Shown here: in pieces, positions 1-7,785 of the stretch | Layout of the letters: every line of letters begins with the position of its first letter | How positions within the stretch are numbered: the stretch's first letter is position 1 | Assembly: GCA_016210935.1 (NCBI GenBank) | Contig: JACQTH010000542.1 | Coordinates: 1-8,652 of the forward strand | Direction of reading: 5' to 3' | DNA length: 8,652 bases | Source of the DNA: Acidobacteriota bacterium | Lineage (GTDB): Bacteria > Acidobacteriota > Vicinamibacteria > Vicinamibacterales > JACQTH01 | Program-made: the position numbers and the translations under genes | The notes under the pieces: generated by a model | What the model was told of the DNA's origin: nothing | The model's database searches: none | What the model saw: only the letters and a program-made list of their open reading frames with translations

Positions 1-2601
1 GATCTCGGACCACAACTGGGCGTTCAGTCGCGCGACCTCACGCGCGACCTCGAGGCTGCGACCGCGCTCGAATCGGTGGTAGTCGACCACGATGAGATCG
101 CGAACGTTGTCGATGATGCCGTTGCCGAGGACCGATCCGCTCCGGCAGAGCAGGCGCGCCGGGTCGACCTGGCCGAGGTCGAGACCCGTTCTGACACGCG
201 CCTGGGGCAGGGGCCGGAGCTGGAGGAACGCGAACTCCCGAGGCGAGCCGCGCGGCGCCGAGAGGTTCACGGCAAACTCGATCTCAACCGTGCCGGTCGT
301 CCCGCGCGTGCCGACATCGAGCACCATCTCGACGAGCGCCGCCAGCGGAAACTGCCCGTGCTTCAGAACCGGCGCGAAGGTCACCAGCGGCACGCCGGGC
401 CGCGAGGTCCCGTCGTAGATGGCGTCGTTCTCCGGTGAATAGGTCGACGCGAGCGCGGGGAGCGTTCCATCGCTCATCGCGTCCTCGAGGCCGAACAGCT
501 TGAGATCGACATCGAGCGCCGGCCGCGGGTCGTCCGGGTCCGGCAACTCGAGCGCATAGAACTCGCGCTGCGAATCACGCATCACGATGCCCGGCGCAGC
601 CGAGGGCAGCGCATGCCGTGGATACCGTGGGGAGAACCGGACGCACAGATTCCCCTCGACGACGGCGGCGCCGAGCCCGAGCGCAACTGCGGCGATGCCG
701 TCCTCGGCTTTCATGGGAGGAGACGGATAGAAGTTGTGCGATCGGGCGACGCCCGCGAAATCGGGATAGAACCGGCGGCCGTGCGGCATCCCGACGAGCC
801 GCTGGATGATGACGGCCATCTTCTCTTCCTCGAGGCGATACGGCGAGCCCTCGAGATACGCCTTGGCGCGCTGCGAGAACGTCGACGCGTAGACCCGCAG
901 GATCGCCTCGGTCAACTGCTGCAGCCGCACCTCGAGATCCACGTGAGTGTTCGGCAGCATGTACGTGGCGTAGATGCCGGCGAACGGGCGGTAGTGGGAA
1001 TCTTCGAGCAGGCTCGACGATCGAATCGCGAGCGGGTACCGAATCAGCTCGAGCGCGGACGTCAGATCGTTCATGATGGCGCGCGGCAGGCGCGAGAGCT
1101 GAAACGCCTGGTGCACCTGGCGATCGTCGCGGCTGCCAATCGCCAGCAGCTTCAGATCGTTGGTCTCCAGGAACTCGTCGAACACGTCGGTGCCGAGCAC
1201 GATCGACGAGGGCACCGAGATCTGGATGCCCGGGAACTGCGCCGCGAGCGTGCGGCCATCGCGCGTGCGATAGTCCGACAGCAGGCGGTTGACGAAGGCC
1301 AGCCCGCGCGCCTTGCCGCCCAACGAGCCGCCGCCAATCCGCGCGAAGCTGGTCTCCGCGTCGAACGTGTGGCGATCGAAATCGGCGACCGTCGTCCGGC
1401 CCCGCTCGCGCCGGTAGTCCTGAATGGATCGGATCAGCTCCTGGCGGAGCGCCTCGACGGTGGCGAACTCCGAGACCCGTCTCGGTCGAAGGCGGTCCGC
1501 GAGCGTGAACTCGGTCCGCGCCTTCAGCCACTTGGAGAAATGATTGCGCTCACCGTGATACGCCAGGCTCGCTTCGGGCACGGTTCGAAGCTTCTCCTCG
1601 AGCGATCGCAGGTCCGTGGCGCGATCCACTTCGGTCCCGTCCGGCAACCGGAAGACGAAATCGCCGAAGGCGAAATTGTCGACCATGAAGTGGCCGAGCT
1701 GCTCCAGCAGGAACGGCGAGCCCTTCTGCACGAACGACGCGCCGGCCGCCCGCGCGAGAAACTCGTTGCCCAGGTAGCCCGACTGGAGCATCACCGGCAC
1801 GTCCGGATCGCGCTCGCGCACGTGGCGCGTCAGGAGCAACCCGGCGTCGTTGCGCTTCTTCCCGCACATCGGAAACTCGACGTCGGAGATGATGCCGAGC
1901 ACGTTGTCGTGGTAGCGCTCGAAGTACTGCCAGGCCTCTTCGTACGTCCCGCACAGCAGGATCTTCGGCCGGGCCTCGATGCGCATCATCTTGTCCCAGA
2001 GATTGATCCCCTCCGGAACCAGACGCGCCGACTGCTTCATCAGCTCGATGTAGGCCGCCGGCAGGAACGAGGAGTAGTAGCGGACGCTGTCCTCAATCAG
2101 GATGATGGCCTGGACCCCGCAGCGGCCGGTGTCGTGCTCGACGTTCAGTCGATCTTCGACGTCTTTGACGATCGCGAGCAGGATACGGACGTTCCCCTGC
2201 CACAGGAAGATCCGATCGAAGTCCGAGAGGTCTGCCCGCGCCCGGAACTCGTTGAGGTCCTGATAGTCGTACGCGAGCAGGACGACCGGCACCGAGAGAC
2301 CGGTCTCGCGCACGCGGCGCGCCAGCGCCAGCGCATCCATGTCGCCGACCTGGGGCGCCGTGATGACCAGATCGTAGGCCGGCCGATCTCGCCGATCGGC
2401 CGTGAGCCGGGTGAGCGCCTCGGACCCCGTCGCGACATGCGTGAGGCCCGGCGCATGCCGGAGGTTCAGCTCGAGGAACTCGCTGAGGATGACTTCCTGG
2501 AGCCGCCCGTCCTCCGCGAGGATGAACGAATCATAGAGGCTCGAGACCAGCAGGATGTGCTGGACCCGATGCCGCATGAGGTCCTGGGGGATACCGGGCA
2601 T
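1..2601 (-). CDS. PEP/pyruvate-binding (PPDK N-terminal-like) protein with two receiver-like domains; C-terminus off the window
   Basis: The frame is open for 867 codons from ATG 2601 to the left edge. An in-frame TAG at 2611-2613 rules out an earlier start. No strong Shine-Dalgarno is visible, and the second Met (codon 9) is an alternative. Residues about 12-150 look like a receiver domain, but the phospho-acceptor Asp position reads VITAPQ. Residues about 211-305 form a second receiver with ISDVEFP (Asp240), LQSGY (Ser274) and VQKGS (Lys293) in the usual places. An ATP-grasp domain of the PEP synthase/PPDK N-terminal type follows: GGGSLGGKARGLAF (423-436), AIRSSSLLEDSHYRPFAG (525-542), MAVIIQRLVG (595-604), VEIEFAVNL (772-780) and FLQLRPL (792-798). 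From memory, Bacteroidetes and Acidobacteriota carry close relatives of about 1000 residues, so roughly 130 are probably missing here. No phospho-His swivel domain is seen in the visible part. The substrate is unknown; ATP-dependent phosphotransfer controlled by phosphorylation is an inference. The protein has no signal peptide and is probably cytosolic. It lies downstream of gdhA on the same strand, but a repeat separates them. Confidence 0.88.
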   Translation of the reverse strand, partial: MPGIPQDLMRHRVQHILLVSSLYDSFILAEDGRLQEVILSEFLELNLRHAPGLTHVATGSEALTRLTADRRDRPAYDLVITAPQVGDMDALALARRVRETGLSVPVVLLAYDYQDLNEFRARADLSDFDRIFLWQGNVRILLAIVKDVEDRLNVEHDTGRCGVQAIILIEDSVRYYSSFLPAAYIELMKQSARLVPEGINLWDKMMRIEARPKILLCGTYEEAWQYFERYHDNVLGIISDVEFPMCGKKRNDAGLLLTRHVRERDPDVPVMLQSGYLGNEFLARAAGASFVQKGSPFLLEQLGHFMVDNFAFGDFVFRLPDGTEVDRATDLRSLEEKLRTVPEASLAYHGERNHFSKWLKARTEFTLADRLRPRRVSEFATVEALRQELIRSIQDYRRERGRTTVADFDRHTFDAETSFARIGGGSLGGKARGLAFVNRLLSDYRTRDGRTLAAQFPGIQISVPSSIVLGTDVFDEFLETNDLKLLAIGSRDDRQVHQAFQLSRLPRAIMNDLTSALELIRYPLAIRSSSLLEDSHYRPFAGIYATYMLPNTHVDLEVRLQQLTEAILRVYASTFSQRAKAYLEGSPYRLEEEKMAVIIQRLVGMPHGRRFYPDFAGVARSHNFYPSPPMKAEDGIAAVALGLGAAVVEGNLCVRFSPRYPRHALPSAAPGIVMRDSQREFYALELPDPDDPRPALDVDLKLFGLEDAMSDGTLPALASTYSPENDAIYDGTSRPGVPLVTFAPVLKHGQFPLAALVEMVLDVGTRGTTGTVEIEFAVNLSAPRGSPREFAFLQLRPLPQARVRTGLDLGQVDPARLLCRSGSVLGNGIIDNVRDLIVVDYHRFERGRSLEVAREVARLNAQLWSEI

Positions 2602-2621
2602 GAAAAGAACCTAATGGTACT

Positions 2622-2751
2622 GGGTCGGGGGCCGGGGGTCGGGGGTCGGGAGTCGGGAGTCGGGAGTCGGGAGAGACAAATAAACCTACGGCCGCGATGC
2701 GTCAATCACCTTGCCCTGCCTCTTTTCTCCGTCCCCAGGCCCCCGGCCCCC
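2622..2751. repeat. G/C-rich inverted repeat with GGGAGTC heptamer array
   Basis: This element fills most of the gap between the gdhA stop (2757) and the start of the receiver/ATP-grasp gene (2601). A perfect 12-bp inverted repeat pairs gggggccggggg (2627-2638) with cccccggccccc (2740-2751). The pairing continues imperfectly inward to about 2651 and 2727. Inside the left half, GGGAGTC-type heptamers are repeated about four times (2642-2673). The plus strand holds many closely spaced runs of three or more G, so it could fold into G-quadruplexes. The right arm begins five bases beyond the gdhA stop codon, so it could end gdhA transcription or uncouple it from the next gene. That role is inferred; there is no clear U-tract. 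Confidence 0.75.
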
Positions 2752-2756
2752 TGCTC

Positions 2757-4151
2757 TTACACCAGCCCCTGGTCCATCATCGCATCGGCGACCTTCAGGA
2801 AGCCGGCGATGTTGGCGCCGTTCACGTAGTTCCCCGGCGTGCCGTACCGCTCCGCCGTCTGGACACAGTTGCTGTGGATCTTCTTCATGATCTGGTGCAA
2901 CCGGCGGTCGACTTCCTCCCGGCTCCAGGTCTCACGCATCGCGTTCTGCGACATTTCGAGGCCCGACACCGCCACACCGCCCGCGTTCGCGGCCTTGCCC
3001 GGCGCGTACAGGATGTTGGCGTCCACGAAGATCCGCACGCCCTCGAGCGTGGTCGGCATGTTCGCCCCTTCCGAGACCAGGTAGACGCCGTTGCGCACGA
3101 GGTTCTGCGCGTCGGTGCCGTTGATCTCGTTCTGTGTCGCGCTCGGAAACGCGCACTGCGCCTTGTGGTCCCAGAGCGGGTTGTCGACGCGGCCCGGATC
3201 CACCGGCGTGTAGGTCGCGCTCTTGAACCGCTCGGCATACTCCTTGATCCGTCCGCGCCGCTCGTTCTTCAGCTTCATCACGAACGCCAGCTTCTCGGGG
3301 TTGAGGCCCGCGTGGTCGTAGATGTAGCCGTCTGAATCGGAGAGCGTCACGACTTTCGCGCCAAGCTGAATCAGCTTGTCGACCGTGTGCTGCGCGACGT
3401 TGCCGCTGCCGGACACGAGGCACAGCTTGCCCTCGAGCGACTCACCACGCGTCGCCAACATTTCGGCCGCCATGTAGACGGCGCCGTACCCCGTCGCTTC
3501 AAGCCGAATGAGCGAGCCGCCCCAGTTCAACCCCTTGCCGGTCAGCACGCCCGTGTTCTCGTTCGCCAGGCGCTTGTATTGTCCGAACAGGAATCCGACC
3601 TCGCGCCCGCCGACGCCGATATCACCGGCCGGCACGTCCGTGTTCGGCCCGACATGTCTGAAGAGCTCCGACATGAGGCTCTGGCAGAACCGCATCACCT
3701 CGTTGTCGCTCTTCCCCTTGGGATCGAAATCCGAGCCGCCTTTTCCACCCCCCATCGGGAGCGTCGTCAGCGAGTTCTTGAACACCTGCTCGAACGCGAG
3801 AAACTTCAGGATGCCGAGATGAACGGATGGATGAAACCGGAGGCCTCCCTTGTACGGGCCCAGCGCGCTGTTCATCTGCACGCGAAACCCGCGGTTGATG
3901 TGATACGTCCCCTGATCGTCCTGCCAGGGAATGCGAAAGATGATGACGCGCTCCGGCTCGACGAGCCGCTCCATGATCTTCGCCGTGCGGTACTCCGGAT
4001 GCCGCTCGAACACCGGATCGAGCGATTCGAGCATTTCCTGCACGGCTTGATGGAACTCGGGCTCCGCCGGATTCTTCGCCTTGACGCTGGCGAGGATCTC
4101 GTTCGAATAGTCGGACAGATTGGTGCCGGACACGGCGTGGTTGATGAGCAT
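2757..4151 (-). CDS. gdhA: NADP-type glutamate dehydrogenase
   Basis: This is a cytosolic enzyme that makes glutamate from 2-oxoglutarate, ammonium and NADPH, and so assimilates ammonia. The protein is 464 residues, close to the 447 of E. coli GdhA. The active-site signature LPMGGGKGGSDFDP lies at 131-144, with catalytic Lys137. Substrate-binding Lys101 (GPYKGGLRFH), Lys125 and Asp177 (PAGDIGVG) sit at a constant offset of +9 from E. coli Lys92, Lys116 and Asp168. The Rossmann motif VSGSGNVAQ is at 247-255. SDSDG at 271-275, after the second strand, resembles the ASDSSG of NADP-specific enzymes, which supports NADP(H) use. ATG 4151 is chosen because AAGGAGG lies 8 bases upstream; the frame extends 15 codons further up without a comparable site. 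The gene appears intact and forms its own unit, bounded by a 251-base gap upstream and a repeat downstream. Confidence 0.96.
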   Translation of the reverse strand: MLINHAVSGTNLSDYSNEILASVKAKNPAEPEFHQAVQEMLESLDPVFERHPEYRTAKIMERLVEPERVIIFRIPWQDDQGTYHINRGFRVQMNSALGPYKGGLRFHPSVHLGILKFLAFEQVFKNSLTTLPMGGGKGGSDFDPKGKSDNEVMRFCQSLMSELFRHVGPNTDVPAGDIGVGGREVGFLFGQYKRLANENTGVLTGKGLNWGGSLIRLEATGYGAVYMAAEMLATRGESLEGKLCLVSGSGNVAQHTVDKLIQLGAKVVTLSDSDGYIYDHAGLNPEKLAFVMKLKNERRGRIKEYAERFKSATYTPVDPGRVDNPLWDHKAQCAFPSATQNEINGTDAQNLVRNGVYLVSEGANMPTTLEGVRIFVDANILYAPGKAANAGGVAVSGLEMSQNAMRETWSREEVDRRLHQIMKKIHSNCVQTAERYGTPGNYVNGANIAGFLKVADAMMDQGLV

Positions 4152-4402
4152 GATGAGGGCCTCCTTGTTTGATTTGCGGTGGGGCCCCACCCCCACCGCC
4201 TCCCACGCCTCGCTGGCGCTCGGCGCGGTGACTCGCTACAGCGATCCGCCCAGTGCAGCGGTTCGCAGGGCCCACCCGCCGACTCCGACGGCTCGCTCGG
4301 GCTCGCCGAGCCGATTCGTGAGAACGATCCACGGGAGTATGAGTGCCGAACCCACGCGACCCAACCGGACTTTATAACACGTCGCGCGGACGAGAGGCAG
4401 GA
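4152..4402. other. Intergenic gap upstream of gdhA; candidate promoter region
   Basis: About 250 bases separate the stop of the VWFA-related gene (4403) from the start of gdhA (4151), both on the minus strand. I see no credible gene here. The likeliest -10 element for gdhA is TATAAA on the minus strand (4371-4376), but no good -35 stands 16-18 bases upstream. A weaker alternative pair is TTGGGT, 17 bases, then CATACT, just downstream. A 7-bp stem (4289-4295 with 4307-4313, 11-base loop) would lie in the gdhA leader. It has no T-tract and is not a convincing terminator for the upstream gene. No riboswitch or operator was recognised. Confidence 0.35.
4160..4166 (-). promoter_or_regulatory. Ribosome binding site of gdhA
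   Basis: On the minus strand, AAGGAGG stands 8 bases before ATG 4151. It is nearly a full Shine-Dalgarno sequence and decides the start codon over the upstream in-frame alternative at 4196. It also suggests strong translation. Confidence 0.85.
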
Positions 4403-6592
4403 CTACCCGGCGACCCTGAACGGCACCAGCTCGGTCGCTTCGCCGGCATCGCTCCTGGCTTTGAGTTCCAGCAGGAACTCCCCGGCGGGCAGGCTGGCAA
4501 GCGGCAGATCGATCTGATGCGTCGTGTCGAGGCTGCTGTTCGCCGCGACCGGAAGGTCGGTCATCGAGGTGCCACCGCGATTCAGCAGCTTCGCCGTGAC
4601 CGCGGGCGCCGTCCCGCCGGGACCATAGGCCGCGACCCGGACGATCAGGCGATCGGTGCGCCGGAACTCACGCGCCGCGGTCGGCGCCGGATTGGGGTTG
4701 GAGGAGAGCCCCCGGAACTCGAGCGCATTGCGAGCGCGCAGCACGCGCGGCGTGCTCAGGTACACTTCCGGTCCCGAGAAATCGGGAACGACGATCTCCT
4801 GCACATCCGAATCGAGCACGCCACCCTTTCCTTCAATCTGGAGCCGCAGCTCCATCTTTCCCGGCTGCGCCTCAAAGCTCACGTGATGCACGTCGCGCGC
4901 GACGGGAGCCGGCGGCGCCGCCCCGAGCGTTCCGGCCGTGGCCCCGTTCGCCCCGGCCGCGGCAAGGTCGCCCTCCGGCACCTTTCCGCGGAAGTACGCG
5001 CGTCCCTCGGTCCCGGCCGCGATGACGGCGACCCGCGCCGGTTCCTCGCGCCGCTGGCCGGGTACCGGCGGCATCGGTTCCCAGACGAACGTCACGCGCG
5101 TTTTTCCGTCTTCACCCTTCGACGTGCCGAGCCACGTCTGAATGAGGCGGCGGCGCTGCTCCGCAAGCGAAGCCAGGGCCCGTTCGACCGCAGGGGGCGG
5201 GCCCGGCTTGGGCGGCGCCGTCGCGCGCGTCATCTCCTCGGGCGTCATGGCCCAATAGCCCTTCCGCGCCCGCACATTCACGCCGCGGCGATTGGCCGCC
5301 TGCCGGATGCGGACTTCGATCTTGTGAAACTTGCCGTCCGAGGGGGCCTGCGTCGAGTTGTAGCCAATCAAGTAGTACACGCTCGAGTCCTGAACGACCT
5401 GCTTCAAGCCGCCGGCCAAATCATTGCGATTGACGATCGCGCGGCCATCGGTCTGGTCGGCGAGCGTCCGCAGCGAATCGAGGCTGCTGTTGAGAGCCTG
5501 CGTGTCCTGCTGCATGCCAACGTTCTGACTGATGTCGAACTCCGCCGCCGCCAGCCCGCGCGGATCGAGCGCATAGATCGCGGTGTTGGTCCGATTGGCG
5601 GCGTCGTACACCTCGCGCAGCTCCATCTGCAGGTCGAGATCCGCGGAAAAGCGCGCCCGATCCTCGAGCAGGCTGCCCTGCCCCGCCGTGGGATTCCCGC
5701 GGTTCGGGTTGCCCAGACCGGGGAGCGCCGCGATCGGATCGCGCAGCTGCGGCGGCAGCAGGCTCGTAAAGCCTTCGCTCACGAGAATCACGGCCTTTCG
5801 TCCCTCGCGCAGGCCGCCGAGATGGGTCACGAGCGCCTTGAGCGCCGAGAGACTCACCTGGTTCCGGATCTGCTCCACCGTGGCGGCGGGATACAGCGAA
5901 TAGCGATCCTCGAACTCGTTCCGCGGCCTGTAGTCGTACTTGCGGCCCTCGAAGGTCTTCAGCGCCCGCGCGACGCTCTCGCGATCGCGGGTCATCCGCA
6001 CCTCGCTCAACGGCGTCAGCGGATACATCAATCCGACGAGATCCGCCGCCCCGAGCTGGTTCGTGACGAAATTCATCAACGGGTCCCGGACCCCCATGCT
6101 GCTCGAGAGCCGCACATGGTAGTCATCCAGGAAAATGGCAAAGAGCCGCACGTCATCCCGGGCCGCCTCGGATTCCTCGTCGTAGCTGCTCCGGATCGGC
6201 CGCGGAGGTTCGGCGCCGGGTTTCAGCTCGCCACCGAGCTGCACCATCTTGAACGTCTCGATGGTCTGCGGCTTGCCGTCTTCCGTGACCTCGAAATCGG
6301 CCTGCGTGAGGTCCGTGACCTGCCTGCCGTCGCGATCGGTGACGATGACGTCGACACGAACGAAGTTGATACCGGTCCTGAAGGTCGGTGGCTGAGGGGT
6401 CGTCCCTGGAGCCGGGGCCTGCGGGTCGGTGGGTTTTTGTTCGGGTTTTTGTTCGGGTTTTTGGCCCGGCTTCTGTCCCGGGTTCTGTTCGGGTGCCTGC
6501 GCCGGGGGCTGCCCGCCGCCCACTGATGCGGGTGCCAGTAGCGCGGCCACGAGCGCGAGACTCAGAAAGCGCCGCACACCTGATGATAACAT
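4403..6592 (-). CDS. Secreted VWFA-related domain protein (acidobacterial type)
   Basis: The encoded protein is about 729 residues. ATG 6592 is preferred, although a GTG directly before it (6595) is also possible. Neither has a visible Shine-Dalgarno. (Residue numbers below count from the GTG.) Residues 1-28 form a signal peptide with a basic start and the hydrophobic stretch FLSLALVAALLAPA. A flexible Pro/Gln/Lys-rich linker follows (30-70). The module typical of acidobacterial VWFA-related proteins comes next: TGINFVRVDVIVTDRDG (74-90) and DFEVTEDGKPQ (100-110). The VWA-like fold starts at LFAIFLDDYH (151-160) and includes AVILVSEGF (268-276). Family hallmarks close it: VYYLIGYNST (406-415), DGKFHKIEVR (420-429) and VNVRARKGYWA (439-449). 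The canonical DxSxS metal motif is not evident. The C-terminal 280 residues look beta-rich and have no assigned function. The protein is probably periplasmic or exported and may mediate binding; its partner is unknown. It is divergent from the acyl-CoA dehydrogenase at 6619. Confidence 0.9.
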   Translation of the reverse strand: MLSSGVRRFLSLALVAALLAPASVGGGQPPAQAPEQNPGQKPGQKPEQKPEQKPTDPQAPAPGTTPQPPTFRTGINFVRVDVIVTDRDGRQVTDLTQADFEVTEDGKPQTIETFKMVQLGGELKPGAEPPRPIRSSYDEESEAARDDVRLFAIFLDDYHVRLSSSMGVRDPLMNFVTNQLGAADLVGLMYPLTPLSEVRMTRDRESVARALKTFEGRKYDYRPRNEFEDRYSLYPAATVEQIRNQVSLSALKALVTHLGGLREGRKAVILVSEGFTSLLPPQLRDPIAALPGLGNPNRGNPTAGQGSLLEDRARFSADLDLQMELREVYDAANRTNTAIYALDPRGLAAAEFDISQNVGMQQDTQALNSSLDSLRTLADQTDGRAIVNRNDLAGGLKQVVQDSSVYYLIGYNSTQAPSDGKFHKIEVRIRQAANRRGVNVRARKGYWAMTPEEMTRATAPPKPGPPPAVERALASLAEQRRRLIQTWLGTSKGEDGKTRVTFVWEPMPPVPGQRREEPARVAVIAAGTEGRAYFRGKVPEGDLAAAGANGATAGTLGAAPPAPVARDVHHVSFEAQPGKMELRLQIEGKGGVLDSDVQEIVVPDFSGPEVYLSTPRVLRARNALEFRGLSSNPNPAPTAAREFRRTDRLIVRVAAYGPGGTAPAVTAKLLNRGGTSMTDLPVAANSSLDTTHQIDLPLASLPAGEFLLELKARSDAGEATELVPFRVAG
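6431..6490 (-). repeat. Five 12-bp units encoding [EG]Q[KN]P tetrapeptides
   Basis: Within the linker after the signal peptide, five tandem 12-bp units encode EQNP, GQKP, GQKP, EQKP and EQKP (residues 36-55, counted from GTG 6595). The last three copies are nearly identical in DNA (CCCGAACAAAAA type) and carry A-rich codons unlike their surroundings. Unit changes keep the frame, so linker length probably varies between strains. The A5 runs could also slip. Confidence 0.85.
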
Positions 6593-6606
6593 CACGGCGA
6601 CCGCAC

Positions 6607-6611
6607 GGAGG
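6607..6611 (+). promoter_or_regulatory. Ribosome binding site fixing a GTG start
   Basis: GGAGG ends 7 bases before GTG 6619. It identifies this GTG as the start of the acyl-CoA dehydrogenase. The open frame continues upstream to 6388, but that part lies opposite the signal peptide and linker of the divergent gene and has no family similarity. Confidence 0.85.
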
Positions 6612-6618
6612 CTCAGAC

Positions 6619-7785
6619 GTGGAGCAGCAAGCTGAACGAGTTCGGGCCGCCATCACGGATCTCACCGAGGACGAACGCATCTTCCGCGATTCGGTCTACG
6701 ACTTCGCGGATCGGCGCGTGCGCCCGCTGGTCCGTGAGATGGACGAGAAGGCCACAATCCCCCGGGCGCTGATTGAGGACCTGTTTGGCCTCGGGGTCAT
6801 GGGCGTCGAGATCCCGGAGTCGTTCGGCGGCGCGGGCGCCCAATTCTTTCACGCCGTCCTGGCCGTCGAAGCCCTGTCGCGCGTCGATCCCTCCATAGGC
6901 GTGCTCGTCGACGTCCAGAACACGCTGGTCATCAACGCGCTGATGCGGTGGGGCAGCGAAGACCTGAAGCGGCGCTATCTGCCGCGGCTCGCGGCCAAGG
7001 CCCTGGGCGCGTACGCGCTGTCGGAGGCCGGCTCGGGCAGCGATGCGTTTGCGCTCACCACCCGTGCGATCGCGACCGCCGACTCCTTCCGGCTGAGCGG
7101 CCGCAAGCTCTGGATCACGAACGCGCTCGAAGCCGACCTCTTCATCGTCTTCGCGACCGTCGATCCCGCCCAGGGGTATCGCGGCATCACCGCGTTCCTC
7201 GTCGAGCGTCTCTTTCCCGGCTTCATCGTCGGAAAGAAGGAGGACAAGTTAGGAATCCGGGCAAGCAGCACCTGCGAGCTGTTGCTGGAAGACTGCGCGG
7301 TGCCGCGCGAGAACGTACTGGGGGAGGTGGGCCAAGGCTACAAGGTGGCGATCGAGACGTTGAATGAGGGCCGCATCGGAATCGGCGCGCAGATGATCGG
7401 TCTGGCCCGCGGCGCCCTCGATCATGCGATCCGCTACACCAAGGAACGGAAGCAGTTCGGCCGGGCGGTGGCCGAGTTTCAGGCGGTGCAGTTCCAGCTC
7501 GCGCGCGCGGCAACCGATCTCGAAGCGGCCCGGCTGACGGTCTACAACGCCGCGCGATTGCGCGACGCCGGCCGGCCGTTTCTGACAGAAGCAGCGATGT
7601 GCAAGCTCTTTTCTTCAGAAGTTGCGGAACGGGTGACGTCGCTGGCGGTGAATCTGTATGGCGGCTATGGGTACGTGAAGGATTACCCGGTCGAGAAGCT
7701 GTACCGCGATGCAAAGATTGGACAGATTTACGAGGGGACGTCGAATTTGCAGTTGCAGACGATAGCGAAACAGATCCTGAGCTGA
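6619..7785 (+). CDS. Acyl-CoA dehydrogenase, short/branched-chain type
   Basis: This is an FAD enzyme that introduces the alpha-beta double bond into acyl-CoA and normally passes electrons to ETF. The protein has 388 residues, a standard length, starting at a GTG with a good ribosome site. The N-terminal helical domain (about 1-125) is followed by acyl-CoA dehydrogenase signature 1, ALSEAGSGSDAFA (133-145). The FAD/substrate-barrel motif GRKLWITNA is at 161-169, and KLGIRASSTCEL at 210-221. The C-terminal helical domain carries ERKQFGRAVAEFQ (276-288), LYGGYGYVKDYPVEK (346-360) and IYEGTSNLQ (370-378) with catalytic Glu372. The last 45 residues closely match, from memory, mammalian ACADSB (2-methylacyl-CoA dehydrogenase; its end reads IYEGASNIQLNTIAKHI). 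This favours isoleucine-derived or short-chain substrates, but substrate range cannot be fixed by sequence alone. The gene is intact. Its start is 26 bases from that of a divergent gene, so its promoter must overlap that gene. Its stop is followed after one base by an inverted repeat. Confidence 0.93.
   Translation: MEQQAERVRAAITDLTEDERIFRDSVYDFADRRVRPLVREMDEKATIPRALIEDLFGLGVMGVEIPESFGGAGAQFFHAVLAVEALSRVDPSIGVLVDVQNTLVINALMRWGSEDLKRRYLPRLAAKALGAYALSEAGSGSDAFALTTRAIATADSFRLSGRKLWITNALEADLFIVFATVDPAQGYRGITAFLVERLFPGFIVGKKEDKLGIRASSTCELLLEDCAVPRENVLGEVGQGYKVAIETLNEGRIGIGAQMIGLARGALDHAIRYTKERKQFGRAVAEFQAVQFQLARAATDLEAARLTVYNAARLRDAGRPFLTEAAMCKLFSSEVAERVTSLAVNLYGGYGYVKDYPVEKLYRDAKIGQIYEGTSNLQLQTIAKQILS

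Noticed and set aside
2642..2673. Possible CRISPR-like short repeat array
   Set aside because: The units are 7 bp and contiguous with no spacers; this is a simple tandem repeat.
613..2829. 738-codon open frame on the plus strand, the longest closed frame in the window
   Set aside because: It lies opposite the receiver/ATP-grasp gene, which shows clear family motifs. The plus-strand translation is Arg/Leu/Glu-rich with no domain and runs through the intergenic repeat. It is a GC-rich antisense shadow.
3387..4172. 261-codon plus-strand frame
   Set aside because: It is antisense to gdhA, whose active-site and Rossmann motifs are unmistakable.
4289..4313. Hairpin as terminator of the VWFA-related gene
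   Set aside because: The 7-bp stem has an 11-base loop, no T-tract, and lies about 90 bases past the stop. Evidence is too weak to call it a terminator.
4343..6526. 727-codon open frame on the plus strand
   Set aside because: It is antisense to the VWFA-related gene, has Arg-rich low-complexity composition and no family motif.
6388..6618. 77-codon N-terminal extension of the acyl-CoA dehydrogenase
   Set aside because: It overlaps the divergent gene's signal peptide and linker and reads its repeat as FVRVFVRVF. GTG 6619 has an ideal ribosome site and gives the family's usual length.
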